NCBI GenBank assembly: GCA_934359535.1 | Contig: CAKRLN010000049.1 | Coordinates: forward strand, 1 to 12,138 | From: an uncultured Lachnospiraceae bacterium | Lineage (GTDB): Bacteria; Bacillota; Clostridia; Lachnospirales; Lachnospiraceae | Length of the DNA: 12,138 nucleotides | Direction: 5' to 3' | Shown here: positions 1-7,217 of the stretch, piece by piece | How positions within the stretch are numbered: the first letter of the stretch is position 1 | How the letters are laid out: every line of letters starts with the position of its first letter | Made by a program: the position numbers and the translations under genes | Notes under the pieces: generated by a model | What the model was told of the DNA's origin: nothing | Database searches by the model: none | Seen by the model: the letters and a program-made list of their open reading frames with translations, nothing else

Positions 1-271
1 ACAGGAAGCAGTACTCGACATCGCTAGAGATGCCATTTATACAATTATTATTACATCGGCTCCACTTCTTCTTGTATCACTTATTATTGGACTGATTGTT
101 AGCATTTTTCAGACAGTTACATCAATTCAGGAGCAGACGCTTACGTTTGTTCCCAAAATTATTGGCGTGTTTGTTGCACTGATCTTGTTTGGATCATGGA
201 TGTTAAGTGGGATGACTGATTTTATGACCGATTTATGGTCAAATTTTAGTTATTATCTGAGCCTGGGATAG
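1..271 (+). CDS. fliQ: Flagellar export-gate protein FliQ (5' end cut off)
   Basis: Small inner-membrane subunit of the flagellar type III export gate, which forms the channel with FliP and FliR. The reading frame is open from position 2 to the TAG at 269-271 and gives 89 residues beginning QEAVLDIARDAIYT. Known FliQ proteins are about 89 residues, so only the start codon and perhaps one more codon are missing. Two hydrophobic segments are visible, roughly residues 12-35 and 53-72. Between them is the family-typical stretch SIFQTVTSIQEQTLTFVPKI, which matches the IxQxxTQINExTLSFIPKI pattern of FliQ. fliR starts 3 nt after the stop, as in other fla operons, which supports the call. No odd residues were seen. 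Confidence 0.95.
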   Translation, partial: QEAVLDIARDAIYTIIITSAPLLLVSLIIGLIVSIFQTVTSIQEQTLTFVPKIIGVFVALILFGSWMLSGMTDFMTDLWSNFSYYLSLG

Positions 272-274
272 CAT

Positions 275-1054
275 ATGGTAGATGTTACGTTTTCATTGGG
301 CAATCTGGAATATTTTCTACTGATTTTTGTAAGAATATCCTGTTTTGTTTATATTGCACCTTTTTTGGGACAGAATGAAGTGCCAAGGCAGGTGAAGATT
401 GGGTTGTCAGCATTTCTTTCGTTGCTGCTCTACAATGTGATAGAGCGGCCAGCACTGAACTATACAGATGTGATCGGATATGCGGTCATTGTTTTTCGGG
501 AAGGAATTACGGGATTGCTTATAGGTTTTTCGGCAAATATCTGTAGTTCCATTGTTTTATTTGCCGGGAATATTATTGACATGGATATCGGACTTTCGAT
601 GGCAACAATTTTTGATCCAGCGACAGGAAGTGAAACCACACTGACAGGTTCTTTTTATCAGAAGCTGATCCTTTTGCTTTTGATCGCATCCAACATGCAT
701 TTGTATATGATTCAGGCAATTGGAGATTCTTTTTCCGTAATTCCGATTGGTGCAGTACAGTTTGACTGGCAGCATATTGCCAATACGCTGTCAACTTATA
801 TGTGCGATATGGGAGTGATTGGATTCCGCATTTACCTGCCTTTTTTTGCATGTATTATGATCTTAAACTGTATTTTAGGAATTATGGCAAAGGTTGCGCC
901 GCAGATGAATATGTTTGCGGTCGGAATGCAGTTAAAAGTACTGGTTGGACTTGCTGTTATGTTTCTGACAGTTATCCTTTTACCGGATGCAGCTGATTTT
1001 ATAGGAGATGAAATGAAAAAGATGGTGGAAATGATCGTTGAAGGATTGCATTAG
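275..1054 (+). CDS. fliR: Flagellar export-gate protein FliR
   Basis: Integral membrane component of the flagellar type III export gate. The 259-residue product is the normal length for FliR (about 255-265). It is strongly hydrophobic, with about six membrane segments spread over the whole length. The N-terminal part has the family pattern RISCFVYIAPFLGQNEVPRQVKIGLS (R, P, P and K positions typical of FliR), and the middle has GLLIGFSANI and DIGLSMATIFDPATGSE. The C-terminal region has KVAPQMNMFAVGMQLKV, close to the P-Q-x-N-x-F-x-x-G-x-P/Q-x-K signature. The ATG at 275 follows the fliQ stop by 3 nt, with a GGGA ribosome-binding site at 265-268 inside the end of fliQ. The last 17 nt overlap flhB in another frame. 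In several Clostridium species FliR is fused to FlhB; here the two are separate reading frames. Confidence 0.96.
   Translation: MVDVTFSLGNLEYFLLIFVRISCFVYIAPFLGQNEVPRQVKIGLSAFLSLLLYNVIERPALNYTDVIGYAVIVFREGITGLLIGFSANICSSIVLFAGNIIDMDIGLSMATIFDPATGSETTLTGSFYQKLILLLLIASNMHLYMIQAIGDSFSVIPIGAVQFDWQHIANTLSTYMCDMGVIGFRIYLPFFACIMILNCILGIMAKVAPQMNMFAVGMQLKVLVGLAVMFLTVILLPDAADFIGDEMKKMVEMIVEGLH
1024..1029 (+). promoter_or_regulatory. Ribosome-binding site for the TTG start of flhB
   Basis: GGTGGA lies inside the 3' end of fliR, 8 nt before the TTG at 1038. The flhB frame has a TGA stop at 1032-1034 and no ATG or GTG between that stop and the conserved FlhB N-terminus. This site and the TTG are therefore the only standard initiation signal available, and they imply coupling to fliR translation. 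Confidence 0.6.
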
Positions 1055-2186
1055 ACAAAACGAATGGAATCAAAACCAAATATTTGAATATAATCTTCAG
1101 TTTTTTGCCCAGGATGGAGAGGGCGGTGAGAAAACCGAACCGGCAACAGCAAAAAAGCTGCGCGATGCAAGAGAAGAGGGAAAGGTAGCAAAGAGTAAGG
1201 AGCTGACCTCAGCGTTCGACCTGATTGTACTTTTTCTCGTTTTAAAGGTATTTATCTCTTTTGTCGGCGGAAGGATGCTTAGTCTTTTTTCTTCCATCTA
1301 TAACAAAATTCCGGAGTTTGTTAAAATAAATTCAAAACAGCTTTCTTCGCAGGCGGTCAATTCGTTTGTGACAGATTTGGTATTAAAGTGGCTTGTTATT
1401 GTTGCTCCGTTTTTTATCTGTGGGGTTGTGATTACAATTCTGATCAGCATTATCCAGGTCGGCTGGAAGATTACAACAAAGCCGATGGAGCCAAAGCTCT
1501 CAAAGTTTAACCCAATCAATGGATTTAAGCGCATTTTTTCCAAAGATTCTTTATTTGAGCTGGTGAAATCCATTATTAAAATAGTTTTAATTGTGTATAT
1601 TGCATATACATCGATTAAAGATCACGCAAACCAGCTGTTTATTCTCTATGATCTTACTTTAAGTCAGGCGGTGGGGCTTGTCGGTGGAATTATTCTTGAC
1701 ACAGGCTTAAAGATCAGCATTGTCTATCTGATCGTTGGTGTTGCTGACTATGCGTTTCAAAGGCATAAGTTTAATGAAGACATGAAGATGACCAAGCAGG
1801 AGGTTAAGGATGAATTCAAAAATACAGAAGGAGATCCGACTGTTAAAGGTCAGCAGCGAAAAAGAATGCAGGAAGCATCCCAGCGAAGAATGATGCAGGA
1901 TGTTCCGCAGGCCGACGTTGTTATTACAAACCCGACACACTTCGCGGTTGCGTTAAAGTATGATGCTGACAAAAGTACAGCGCCTATTGTAGTTGCGAAG
2001 GGAGAAGATTTTCTTGCGCAGAAGATCAAAGAGATCGCAAGAGAAAATTCTGTAGAGATTGTGGAAAATAAACCATTGGCACGTATGCTTTATGCAAATG
2101 TTGAGATTGGAGCAGAAATTCCGCCGGAATTATATCAGGCAGTAGCGGAAGTGCTCGCAATGGTGTATCATATGAAAAACGGATAA
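1038..2186 (+). CDS. flhB: Flagellar export switch protein FlhB
   Basis: Membrane protein that switches substrate specificity of flagellar export from rod/hook to filament proteins by cutting itself. The 382 residues match the usual length. Visible parts are a hydrophilic N-terminus, the conserved block GGEKTEPATAKKLRDAREEG (about residues 29-48), and four membrane segments at about 58-80, 112-142, 174-193 and 210-235. A cytoplasmic domain follows, with the self-cleavage motif NPTH at residues 298-301, intact, followed by FAVALKYD. The C-terminal PLARMLYANVEIGAEIPPELY is typical. The start is inferred to be TTG because an in-frame stop lies just upstream and no ATG or GTG precedes the conserved region. 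It overlaps fliR by 17 nt in the +1 frame. About 20 residues precede the usual YNLQFF beginning, so non-standard initiation or a frameshift from fliR cannot be excluded. Confidence 0.95.
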   Translation: MKDCIRQNEWNQNQIFEYNLQFFAQDGEGGEKTEPATAKKLRDAREEGKVAKSKELTSAFDLIVLFLVLKVFISFVGGRMLSLFSSIYNKIPEFVKINSKQLSSQAVNSFVTDLVLKWLVIVAPFFICGVVITILISIIQVGWKITTKPMEPKLSKFNPINGFKRIFSKDSLFELVKSIIKIVLIVYIAYTSIKDHANQLFILYDLTLSQAVGLVGGIILDTGLKISIVYLIVGVADYAFQRHKFNEDMKMTKQEVKDEFKNTEGDPTVKGQQRKRMQEASQRRMMQDVPQADVVITNPTHFAVALKYDADKSTAPIVVAKGEDFLAQKIKEIARENSVEIVENKPLARMLYANVEIGAEIPPELYQAVAEVLAMVYHMKNG

Positions 2187-2193
2187 ATTTAAG

Positions 2194-2201
2194 AAAGGAG
2201 G
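2194..2201 (+). promoter_or_regulatory. Strong ribosome-binding site of flhA
   Basis: AAAGGAGG is an almost perfect match to the 16S rRNA 3' end, 10 nt before the flhA ATG. It sits in the 25-nt gap after flhB and is the strongest site in the window, so flhA can probably initiate independently of flhB translation. Confidence 0.8.
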
Positions 2202-2211
2202 ATAAAACAGA

Positions 2212-4245
2212 ATGAAAAAGTCAGATATTGGAGTTGGAATATATCTGCTTGCGGCAGTTATTTTCTTTATCATCCCGATTCCATCTTTTTTACTGGATAT
2301 TATGCTTGCAATTAATATATCGATTGCGCTCATCATTCTGTTTAATGTTCTCTTTGTAAAAGAAGTATTGGACATGTCCTTTTTCCCAACACTTCTGTTA
2401 TTTACAACAATATTCAGAATTTCCCTGAATGTTTCTTCGACACGATTGATTTTAACAACCGGTAATCCGGGTAACGTTGTCCAGACGTTTGGTAATTTCG
2501 TCGGTGGTGGGGATATGATCATCGGGGCGATTGTGTTTATTGTACTCATCCTGATTCAGTTTATCGTCATTAACAAAGGATCAGAGCGAGTATCAGAAGT
2601 AACAGCACGTTTTACGCTGGATGCAATGCCGGGTAAACAGATGGCAATTGATGCAGATTTGAATACCGGTGCAATCACGGATAAAGAGGCAAAGGAACGA
2701 CGTGAAAAAATCCAAAAGGAGTCAAGCTTTTTCGGCTCAATGGATGGTGCGACAAAGTATGTAAAGGGAGATGCAACAGCAGGTCTGATCATTACCCTTA
2801 TCAATCTGGTTGGCGGAACTGCCATGGGTGTTATGAATCAGGGACTGGATTTTCAGAGCGCTATTTCCCAGTATGGTATTCTTACGATCGGTGATGGACT
2901 GGTATCACAGATTCCATCTCTTTTGATCTCACTTTCAACGGGTATTCTTGTTACGAAGGGATCAAATGAAGCGGATTTTTCCGGGGTGCTTGTAAAGCAG
3001 CTCTTTGGTATTCCTAAAGTTTTATATCTGGTTGGTGCTGTGCTTATATTCCTTGGAATTATCACCCCATTAAATCTGGTATTATTTGTCGGACTGGGTG
3101 CTGTTTTCGTTATCACAGGAAGAAAGATGAGCGATGATATCGGTGAGGAGAATATTGAAGAAGAGGTACAGGCTGCAGAGAATGAGGCAGAAGAAATCCG
3201 GAAACCGGAGAATGTTGTTTCGCTCTTGCAGGTGGATCCCATCGAGCTTGAATTTGGGTATGGTATCATACCACTCGCAGACGTCAATCAGGGAGGAGAT
3301 CTGTTAGACCGTGTTGTAATGATACGAAGACAGATTGCACTTGAACTAGGAACAGTTGTACCGATCATCCGCCTGCGTGATAATATCCAATTGAATCCGA
3401 ATCAATATATTATCAAGATAAAAGGAATCCAGGTAACAGAAGGAGAGATCCTGTTTGACCATTATATGGCAATGAATCCTGGATATGTAGAGGAAGAAAT
3501 CACAGGTATTCCAACGTTTGAGCCGTCCTTTCATCTTCCAGCAATCTGGATCACAGAGGGACAGAGAGAACGTGCAGAAAGTCTTGGATATACCGTTGTA
3601 GATCCGCCATCGATCATTGCGACACACCTGACAGAAGTGATCCGTGCACATATTGCAGAGCTTCTGACAAGACAGGATGTTCAGAATCTGGTCAATAATT
3701 TAAAGGAGTCCAACCCTGTGCTTGTGGATGAACTGATTCCAAAGCTGCTTGGACTTGGAGAGGTTCAGAAAGTATTACAGAACCTGCTTCGTGAGGGAAT
3801 TTCGATCCGGGATCTTCTTTCTATTTTTGAGACACTTGCGGATCATGCCACAGCAACGAGGGATACCGATGTTTTGACAGAGTATGTAAGACAGAGCTTA
3901 AAGAGGGCAATTTCAAGCAAATATTTTCCTGCAAACGAGACAACAAGTGTTATTACGCTTGATCCAAAGGTCGAGCAGGAGATTATGCAGTCGGTAAAAC
4001 AGACGGAGCAGGGGGCTTATCTGACACTTGATCCGGAAAAAACAAAGGCAATTATGAATTCTCTCGGAGAAGAGATCAAGAAGCTTGAAAACCTTGGCAG
4101 GAGTGCGATTGTAATTACTTCACCAATCGTACGTATGTATTTTAAAAAGCTTACTGAGGATTATTATAAAGATTTGATTGTAGTATCTTATAATGAAGTA
4201 GAATCAAATGTGGAGCTGCAATCAGTTGGGATGGTGACGGCATAA
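2212..4245 (+). CDS. flhA: Flagellar export-gate protein FlhA
   Basis: Large export-gate subunit that binds chaperone-substrate complexes and uses the proton motive force. The 677 residues are near the family's usual 680-700. The first ~300 residues are hydrophobic (about eight membrane segments) and contain FRISLNVSSTRLIL and TTGNPGNVVQTFGNFVGGG, which is FHIPEP-family sequence. The cytoplasmic loop carries PGKQMAIDADLNTGAI and then SMDGATKYVKGDATAG, where Asp187 should correspond to the essential proton-path Asp208 of Salmonella FlhA (equivalence inferred by motif). An acidic linker (about 304-335) joins the membrane part to the cytoplasmic ring domain, which has VVDPPSIIATHLTEVI and LGEVQKVLQNLLREGISIRD. 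The stop TAA abuts the flhF ATG with no gap. Nothing appears truncated. Confidence 0.97.
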   Translation: MKKSDIGVGIYLLAAVIFFIIPIPSFLLDIMLAINISIALIILFNVLFVKEVLDMSFFPTLLLFTTIFRISLNVSSTRLILTTGNPGNVVQTFGNFVGGGDMIIGAIVFIVLILIQFIVINKGSERVSEVTARFTLDAMPGKQMAIDADLNTGAITDKEAKERREKIQKESSFFGSMDGATKYVKGDATAGLIITLINLVGGTAMGVMNQGLDFQSAISQYGILTIGDGLVSQIPSLLISLSTGILVTKGSNEADFSGVLVKQLFGIPKVLYLVGAVLIFLGIITPLNLVLFVGLGAVFVITGRKMSDDIGEENIEEEVQAAENEAEEIRKPENVVSLLQVDPIELEFGYGIIPLADVNQGGDLLDRVVMIRRQIALELGTVVPIIRLRDNIQLNPNQYIIKIKGIQVTEGEILFDHYMAMNPGYVEEEITGIPTFEPSFHLPAIWITEGQRERAESLGYTVVDPPSIIATHLTEVIRAHIAELLTRQDVQNLVNNLKESNPVLVDELIPKLLGLGEVQKVLQNLLREGISIRDLLSIFETLADHATATRDTDVLTEYVRQSLKRAISSKYFPANETTSVITLDPKVEQEIMQSVKQTEQGAYLTLDPEKTKAIMNSLGEEIKKLENLGRSAIVITSPIVRMYFKKLTEDYYKDLIVVSYNEVESNVELQSVGMVTA

Positions 4246-5571
4246 ATGACAATCAACAAATATCAGGGAAAGACAAAAGAAGAGGCCATTGAGAAAGCAA
4301 AGCAGGAGCTTGGCGAAAATGCAGTGATTATGAATGTTAAGGAGATAAAGGCAAAGGGACTTTTTCGTGCTTTTAAAGGCTCTACCTATGAGGTTACAGC
4401 GGCACTTGAGGAGAAAGAAGCCTTTGCAAATCCGATGACTGCTTTAAAATCAATGACAGTGCAGAAGCCTCATGAAAGCATTAATCTTACCGCAGATGAG
4501 AAAATTGAGATTCCAGCACCGGAAGGTAAGCATTCAGATGATAAGGCAATGGTACACGATCTGCTTGAAAAAGAAATCTTAAGTGCCAAAGAAGAGATCG
4601 CGAAAGCACCTGTGTCAAAACCGGAAGCGAAAGGAAGCTTTTTAAAGGAAGCTGGGATTGCGCAGAAGAAGGATGAGGATATTGAAAAGCGCCTGGAGAA
4701 TTTATCCAATATGCTCGAGGAAAAGCTTGGCGTTGCGAAAACTACGGATGAAACGGAACATAAGGCAACGGAAGAGGAGCTGAATTTTGTCCGGATTCTG
4801 TATAATACACTTTTATCAAATGAAGTAAATGAACAGTATGTCAATCAGGTTCTGGATGAGGTCGAGCGGTTTATTCGTCCAGGAAACAGTCTGGATCTGA
4901 TCTTATCCAATGTATATCAGAAACTCATCCTCCGGTTTGGACAGCCGAATCCGATCAATTTAAATGGGAAAAAGCCAAGGGTTGTGTTTGTTATCGGTCC
5001 AACCGGTGTTGGCAAGACAACCACCATTGCAAAAATCGCATCAAAATATAAAGTCGAACATGGAAAGAAGATTTCTTTTTTTACGGCTGATACTTATCGA
5101 ATTGCTGCAACGGAACAGCTCCGGGTATATGCAAATATTCTGGATGTACCGATGTCAATTGTTTATTCTGCAGAAGAAATGAATGACACAGTGGCAAAAG
5201 CGGCAGACAGTGACCTGATCTTTGTTGATACGGCAGGCTTTTCGCACCGCAATGAGGAACAGAGAAATGAGATGAAGAAGCTGATTGACAGTGTAAGCAG
5301 CGAGTACGAGAAGGAAGTATACCTCGTACTCAGTGCGACAACGAAATATAAAGATCTGCTTGAGATTACAGATATTTATCATCAGATTGCGTCAGATTAC
5401 AAGTTGATTTTTACAAAGCTTGATGAAACGTCATCCTATGGAAATCTGTTAAATATCAAGCTGTATTCTGGGGCTGATCTATCTTATATAACGAATGGAC
5501 AGAATGTTCCAGATGATATTGAGGTGTTTGATACACAAAAAATAGTAAAACAGCTCTTAGGAGGCAGGTAA
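4246..5571 (+). CDS. flhF: Flagellar placement GTPase FlhF (SRP family)
   Basis: SRP-type GTPase that, with FlhG, sets the site and number of flagella; it dimerises on GTP. The 441 residues show three parts. A family-typical N-terminus (YQGKTKEEAIEKAKQELGENAV, about 5-26) begins a charged, poorly ordered B domain to about 150. A helical N domain spans about 155-235, and the NG GTPase core spans about 240-441. GTP-binding motifs are visible: G1 GPTGVGKT at 251-258, the TADTYRIAATEQL insertion-type motif, G3 DTAGF at 328-332, and G4 TKLD at 390-393 followed by ETSSYG. The G3 motif has Phe where SRP GTPases usually have Arg (DTAGR). The ATG follows the flhA TAA directly; a weak GGGATGGTGA site at 4228-4237 lies within flhA, so translation is probably coupled. 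Confidence 0.96.
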   Translation: MTINKYQGKTKEEAIEKAKQELGENAVIMNVKEIKAKGLFRAFKGSTYEVTAALEEKEAFANPMTALKSMTVQKPHESINLTADEKIEIPAPEGKHSDDKAMVHDLLEKEILSAKEEIAKAPVSKPEAKGSFLKEAGIAQKKDEDIEKRLENLSNMLEEKLGVAKTTDETEHKATEEELNFVRILYNTLLSNEVNEQYVNQVLDEVERFIRPGNSLDLILSNVYQKLILRFGQPNPINLNGKKPRVVFVIGPTGVGKTTTIAKIASKYKVEHGKKISFFTADTYRIAATEQLRVYANILDVPMSIVYSAEEMNDTVAKAADSDLIFVDTAGFSHRNEEQRNEMKKLIDSVSSEYEKEVYLVLSATTKYKDLLEITDIYHQIASDYKLIFTKLDETSSYGNLLNIKLYSGADLSYITNGQNVPDDIEVFDTQKIVKQLLGGR

Positions 5572-5576
5572 TTCTT

Positions 5577-6455
5577 ATGGATCAGGCAGAGCAGCTGAGA
5601 AATGTTATAAAACTGCATAACCAAAACCAGATCAGTAATGCAAGAGTAATTACCATTACAAGTGGAAAAGGCGGGGTTGGCAAATCCAATGCCGCAGTAA
5701 ATCTTGCAGTCCAGCTTACCCAGATGGGAAAAAGAGTTCTTATTTTTGATGCGGATTTTGGACTCGCAAATGTTGAGGTTATGTTTGGGGCAACTCCAAA
5801 ATATAATCTTTTTGATGTGATCTATAAAGGAAAAAATATAAAAGAGATCATTACATCTGGTCCGATGGGGATCGGATTTATATCTGGAGGCTCAGGAATC
5901 GTCGGATTGGAAAATCTCTGCCGGGAACAGATCATGTTTTTGATCCACAGCCTTGGAGAGTTAAATGAGCTTGCGGATTATATTTTAATTGATACAGGAG
6001 CAGGGATTTCGGATCAGGTGCTTGAATTTGTCATGGCAAGTCCTGAGGTACTTTTAATTACGACTCCGGAACCGAGTTCTCTGACAGACTCTTACTCGTT
6101 GCTCAAGGTACTCTACCGGAATCCAAAATTTGTTTCGGACGGAACCATTGTTCATGTCGTTGCAAATAAGGTGACTTCAAATGAGGAAGGAAAACTTGTT
6201 TTTGACAAGCTGAATACCGTGGTAAGTCAGTTCCTGAATGGAAACATTGATTATCTTGGACCGGTACCACAGGACTGGCAGCTGGAAAAAGCAATCCGAC
6301 AGCAGAAAACAGTTTCCATGCAGACACCAGAAGCAGCATCTGCAAAGGCATTTGCACAGCTTGCGGAAAACCTGCAGAATGGAACGCATGATCAGATTAA
6401 GATTGGCTGGGGGATTACACAGTTATTTATGAAATTTTTTGATCGATTCATTTAA
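5577..6455 (+). CDS. flhG: Flagellar number regulator FlhG (MinD-type ATPase)
   Basis: P-loop ATPase of the MinD/ParA family (also called FleN or YlxH) that partners FlhF to control flagellar number. The 292 residues begin with DQAEQLR (2-8), the DQAxxLR activator motif known in B. subtilis FlhG to stimulate FlhF GTPase. The deviant Walker A KGGVGKS is at 31-37 with the signature Lys31. FDADFGLANVEVMFG follows (switch I region), then IDTGAGISDQVLEF (switch II/Walker B). The last ~17 residues (GWGITQLFMKFFDRFI) look like an amphipathic membrane-targeting helix, as known for MinD and FlhG. The gene starts 5 nt after flhF with AGGAGG at 5559-5564 inside the flhF end, a rather long 12-nt spacing. 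Adjacency to flhF separates it from plain MinD. Confidence 0.95.
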   Translation: MDQAEQLRNVIKLHNQNQISNARVITITSGKGGVGKSNAAVNLAVQLTQMGKRVLIFDADFGLANVEVMFGATPKYNLFDVIYKGKNIKEIITSGPMGIGFISGGSGIVGLENLCREQIMFLIHSLGELNELADYILIDTGAGISDQVLEFVMASPEVLLITTPEPSSLTDSYSLLKVLYRNPKFVSDGTIVHVVANKVTSNEEGKLVFDKLNTVVSQFLNGNIDYLGPVPQDWQLEKAIRQQKTVSMQTPEAASAKAFAQLAENLQNGTHDQIKIGWGITQLFMKFFDRFI

Positions 6456-6466
6456 GGGAGAAAATT

Positions 6467-7213
6467 ATGTCACTTTCACAAATGATTGCGCCGGGTGATA
6501 AGATCGATATCCAATTGGTTCAGCAGACCGGCATGGAAGAACAGAATGAAGAAACAGCAAAAATTTATAAGAGCAGTGTGCTTGATATTACAGAAGACGA
6601 GGAATTAGAGATTGCAATGCCGTTTATTGGAACAAAAATGATTCTTCTTCCAACTGGAGTGAGATTTCATTTTCTGTTTTATTCAAAGGCTGGAATGTAT
6701 GAGTGCACAGGTGTGGTAAAGGACCGCTATAAAAGAGGCTCGCTTTATATTCTTCTTGTGAGTCCTGCTTCAAAGCTGGAGAAAATCCAGCGGAGAGAAT
6801 ATTTCAGGATGCCGTGTTCCATTGAAATGAACTGTTATGAATTAGAGGAAGAAACTGCGAAGCTTAAAAGCACTCAGGATATTTTTTCAAAGCTTCGTCA
6901 GGAAGAAGCCTTTTATGAAAACAAAAATAGTGGTACAATTCTTGATATCAGTGGAGGTGGAATCCGCTTTGCATCGGATCAGCAGTTTGCAGCGCAATCA
7001 TATCTGCTTATTGTAATGCATTTAAGCAGTGAAAAAGTCGATGAACAGTTTTATATGGTTGTTAAAATCATTGACAGCCACAAAGCGGATGGTGATTCAC
7101 AGAAATATATTCATCGGGCAAAATTCCTAATCAAAGATACAAAAACAAGAGAAGAAATAATTCGTTATATTTTTGATGAGGAACGGAAAGCCCGGAAGAA
7201 AGAAAATGGGTGA
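6467..7213 (+). CDS. PilZ-domain flagellar brake protein (YcgR-like)
   Basis: Probable c-di-GMP receptor acting on the flagellar motor, like YcgR of E. coli or MotI/YpfA of B. subtilis. The 248 residues have an N-terminal YcgR-type beta domain (about 1-105, beginning with PGDKIDIQL) and a C-terminal PilZ domain. Both c-di-GMP-binding motifs are present: RxxxR as REYFR at 110-114 and DxSxxG as DISGGG at 160-165. The segment between them is about 45 residues and includes a charged, probably helical stretch (ELEEETAKLKSTQDIFSKLR), longer than the spacing I recall for YcgR. A clear AAGGGAG site at 6454-6460 precedes the ATG. The gene sits between flhG and cheB, where B. subtilis has none, and its stop lies inside the cheB ribosome-binding site. 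Target and brake activity are inferred from family and position. Confidence 0.9.
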   Translation: MSLSQMIAPGDKIDIQLVQQTGMEEQNEETAKIYKSSVLDITEDEELEIAMPFIGTKMILLPTGVRFHFLFYSKAGMYECTGVVKDRYKRGSLYILLVSPASKLEKIQRREYFRMPCSIEMNCYELEEETAKLKSTQDIFSKLRQEEAFYENKNSGTILDISGGGIRFASDQQFAAQSYLLIVMHLSSEKVDEQFYMVVKIIDSHKADGDSQKYIHRAKFLIKDTKTREEIIRYIFDEERKARKKENG

Positions 7214-7214
7214 T
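7209..7214 (+). promoter_or_regulatory. Ribosome-binding site that favours the 7218 start of cheB
   Basis: GGTGAT matches the 3' part of the consensus AGGAGGTGATC and lies 3 nt before ATG 7218, the right register for that part of the consensus. It overlaps the stop codon of the PilZ gene (7211-7213), so cheB initiation is probably coupled to the end of PilZ translation. Confidence 0.5.
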
Positions 7215-7217
7215 TAT

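Noticed and set aside
2853..3287. Minus-strand open frame of about 144 codons opposite flhA
   Set aside because: Overlaps fully conserved FlhA sequence; the product is Ser/Thr/Pro-rich with no recognised motif.
4470..4844. Minus-strand open frame opposite the flhF B domain
   Set aside because: Ser/Phe-rich translation is the antisense of Glu/Lys/Ala-rich coding sequence; no family features.
5302..5331. Inverted repeat GAGTACGAG / CTCGTACTC with a 12-nt loop inside flhF
   Set aside because: About one 9-bp repeat of this kind is expected by chance in 12 kb, and it lies within conserved coding sequence.
7173..7217. Longer cheB start at ATG 7173
   Set aside because: It would overlap the PilZ gene by 41 nt and add a basic tail foreign to receiver domains; ATG 7218 has the better ribosome-binding context.
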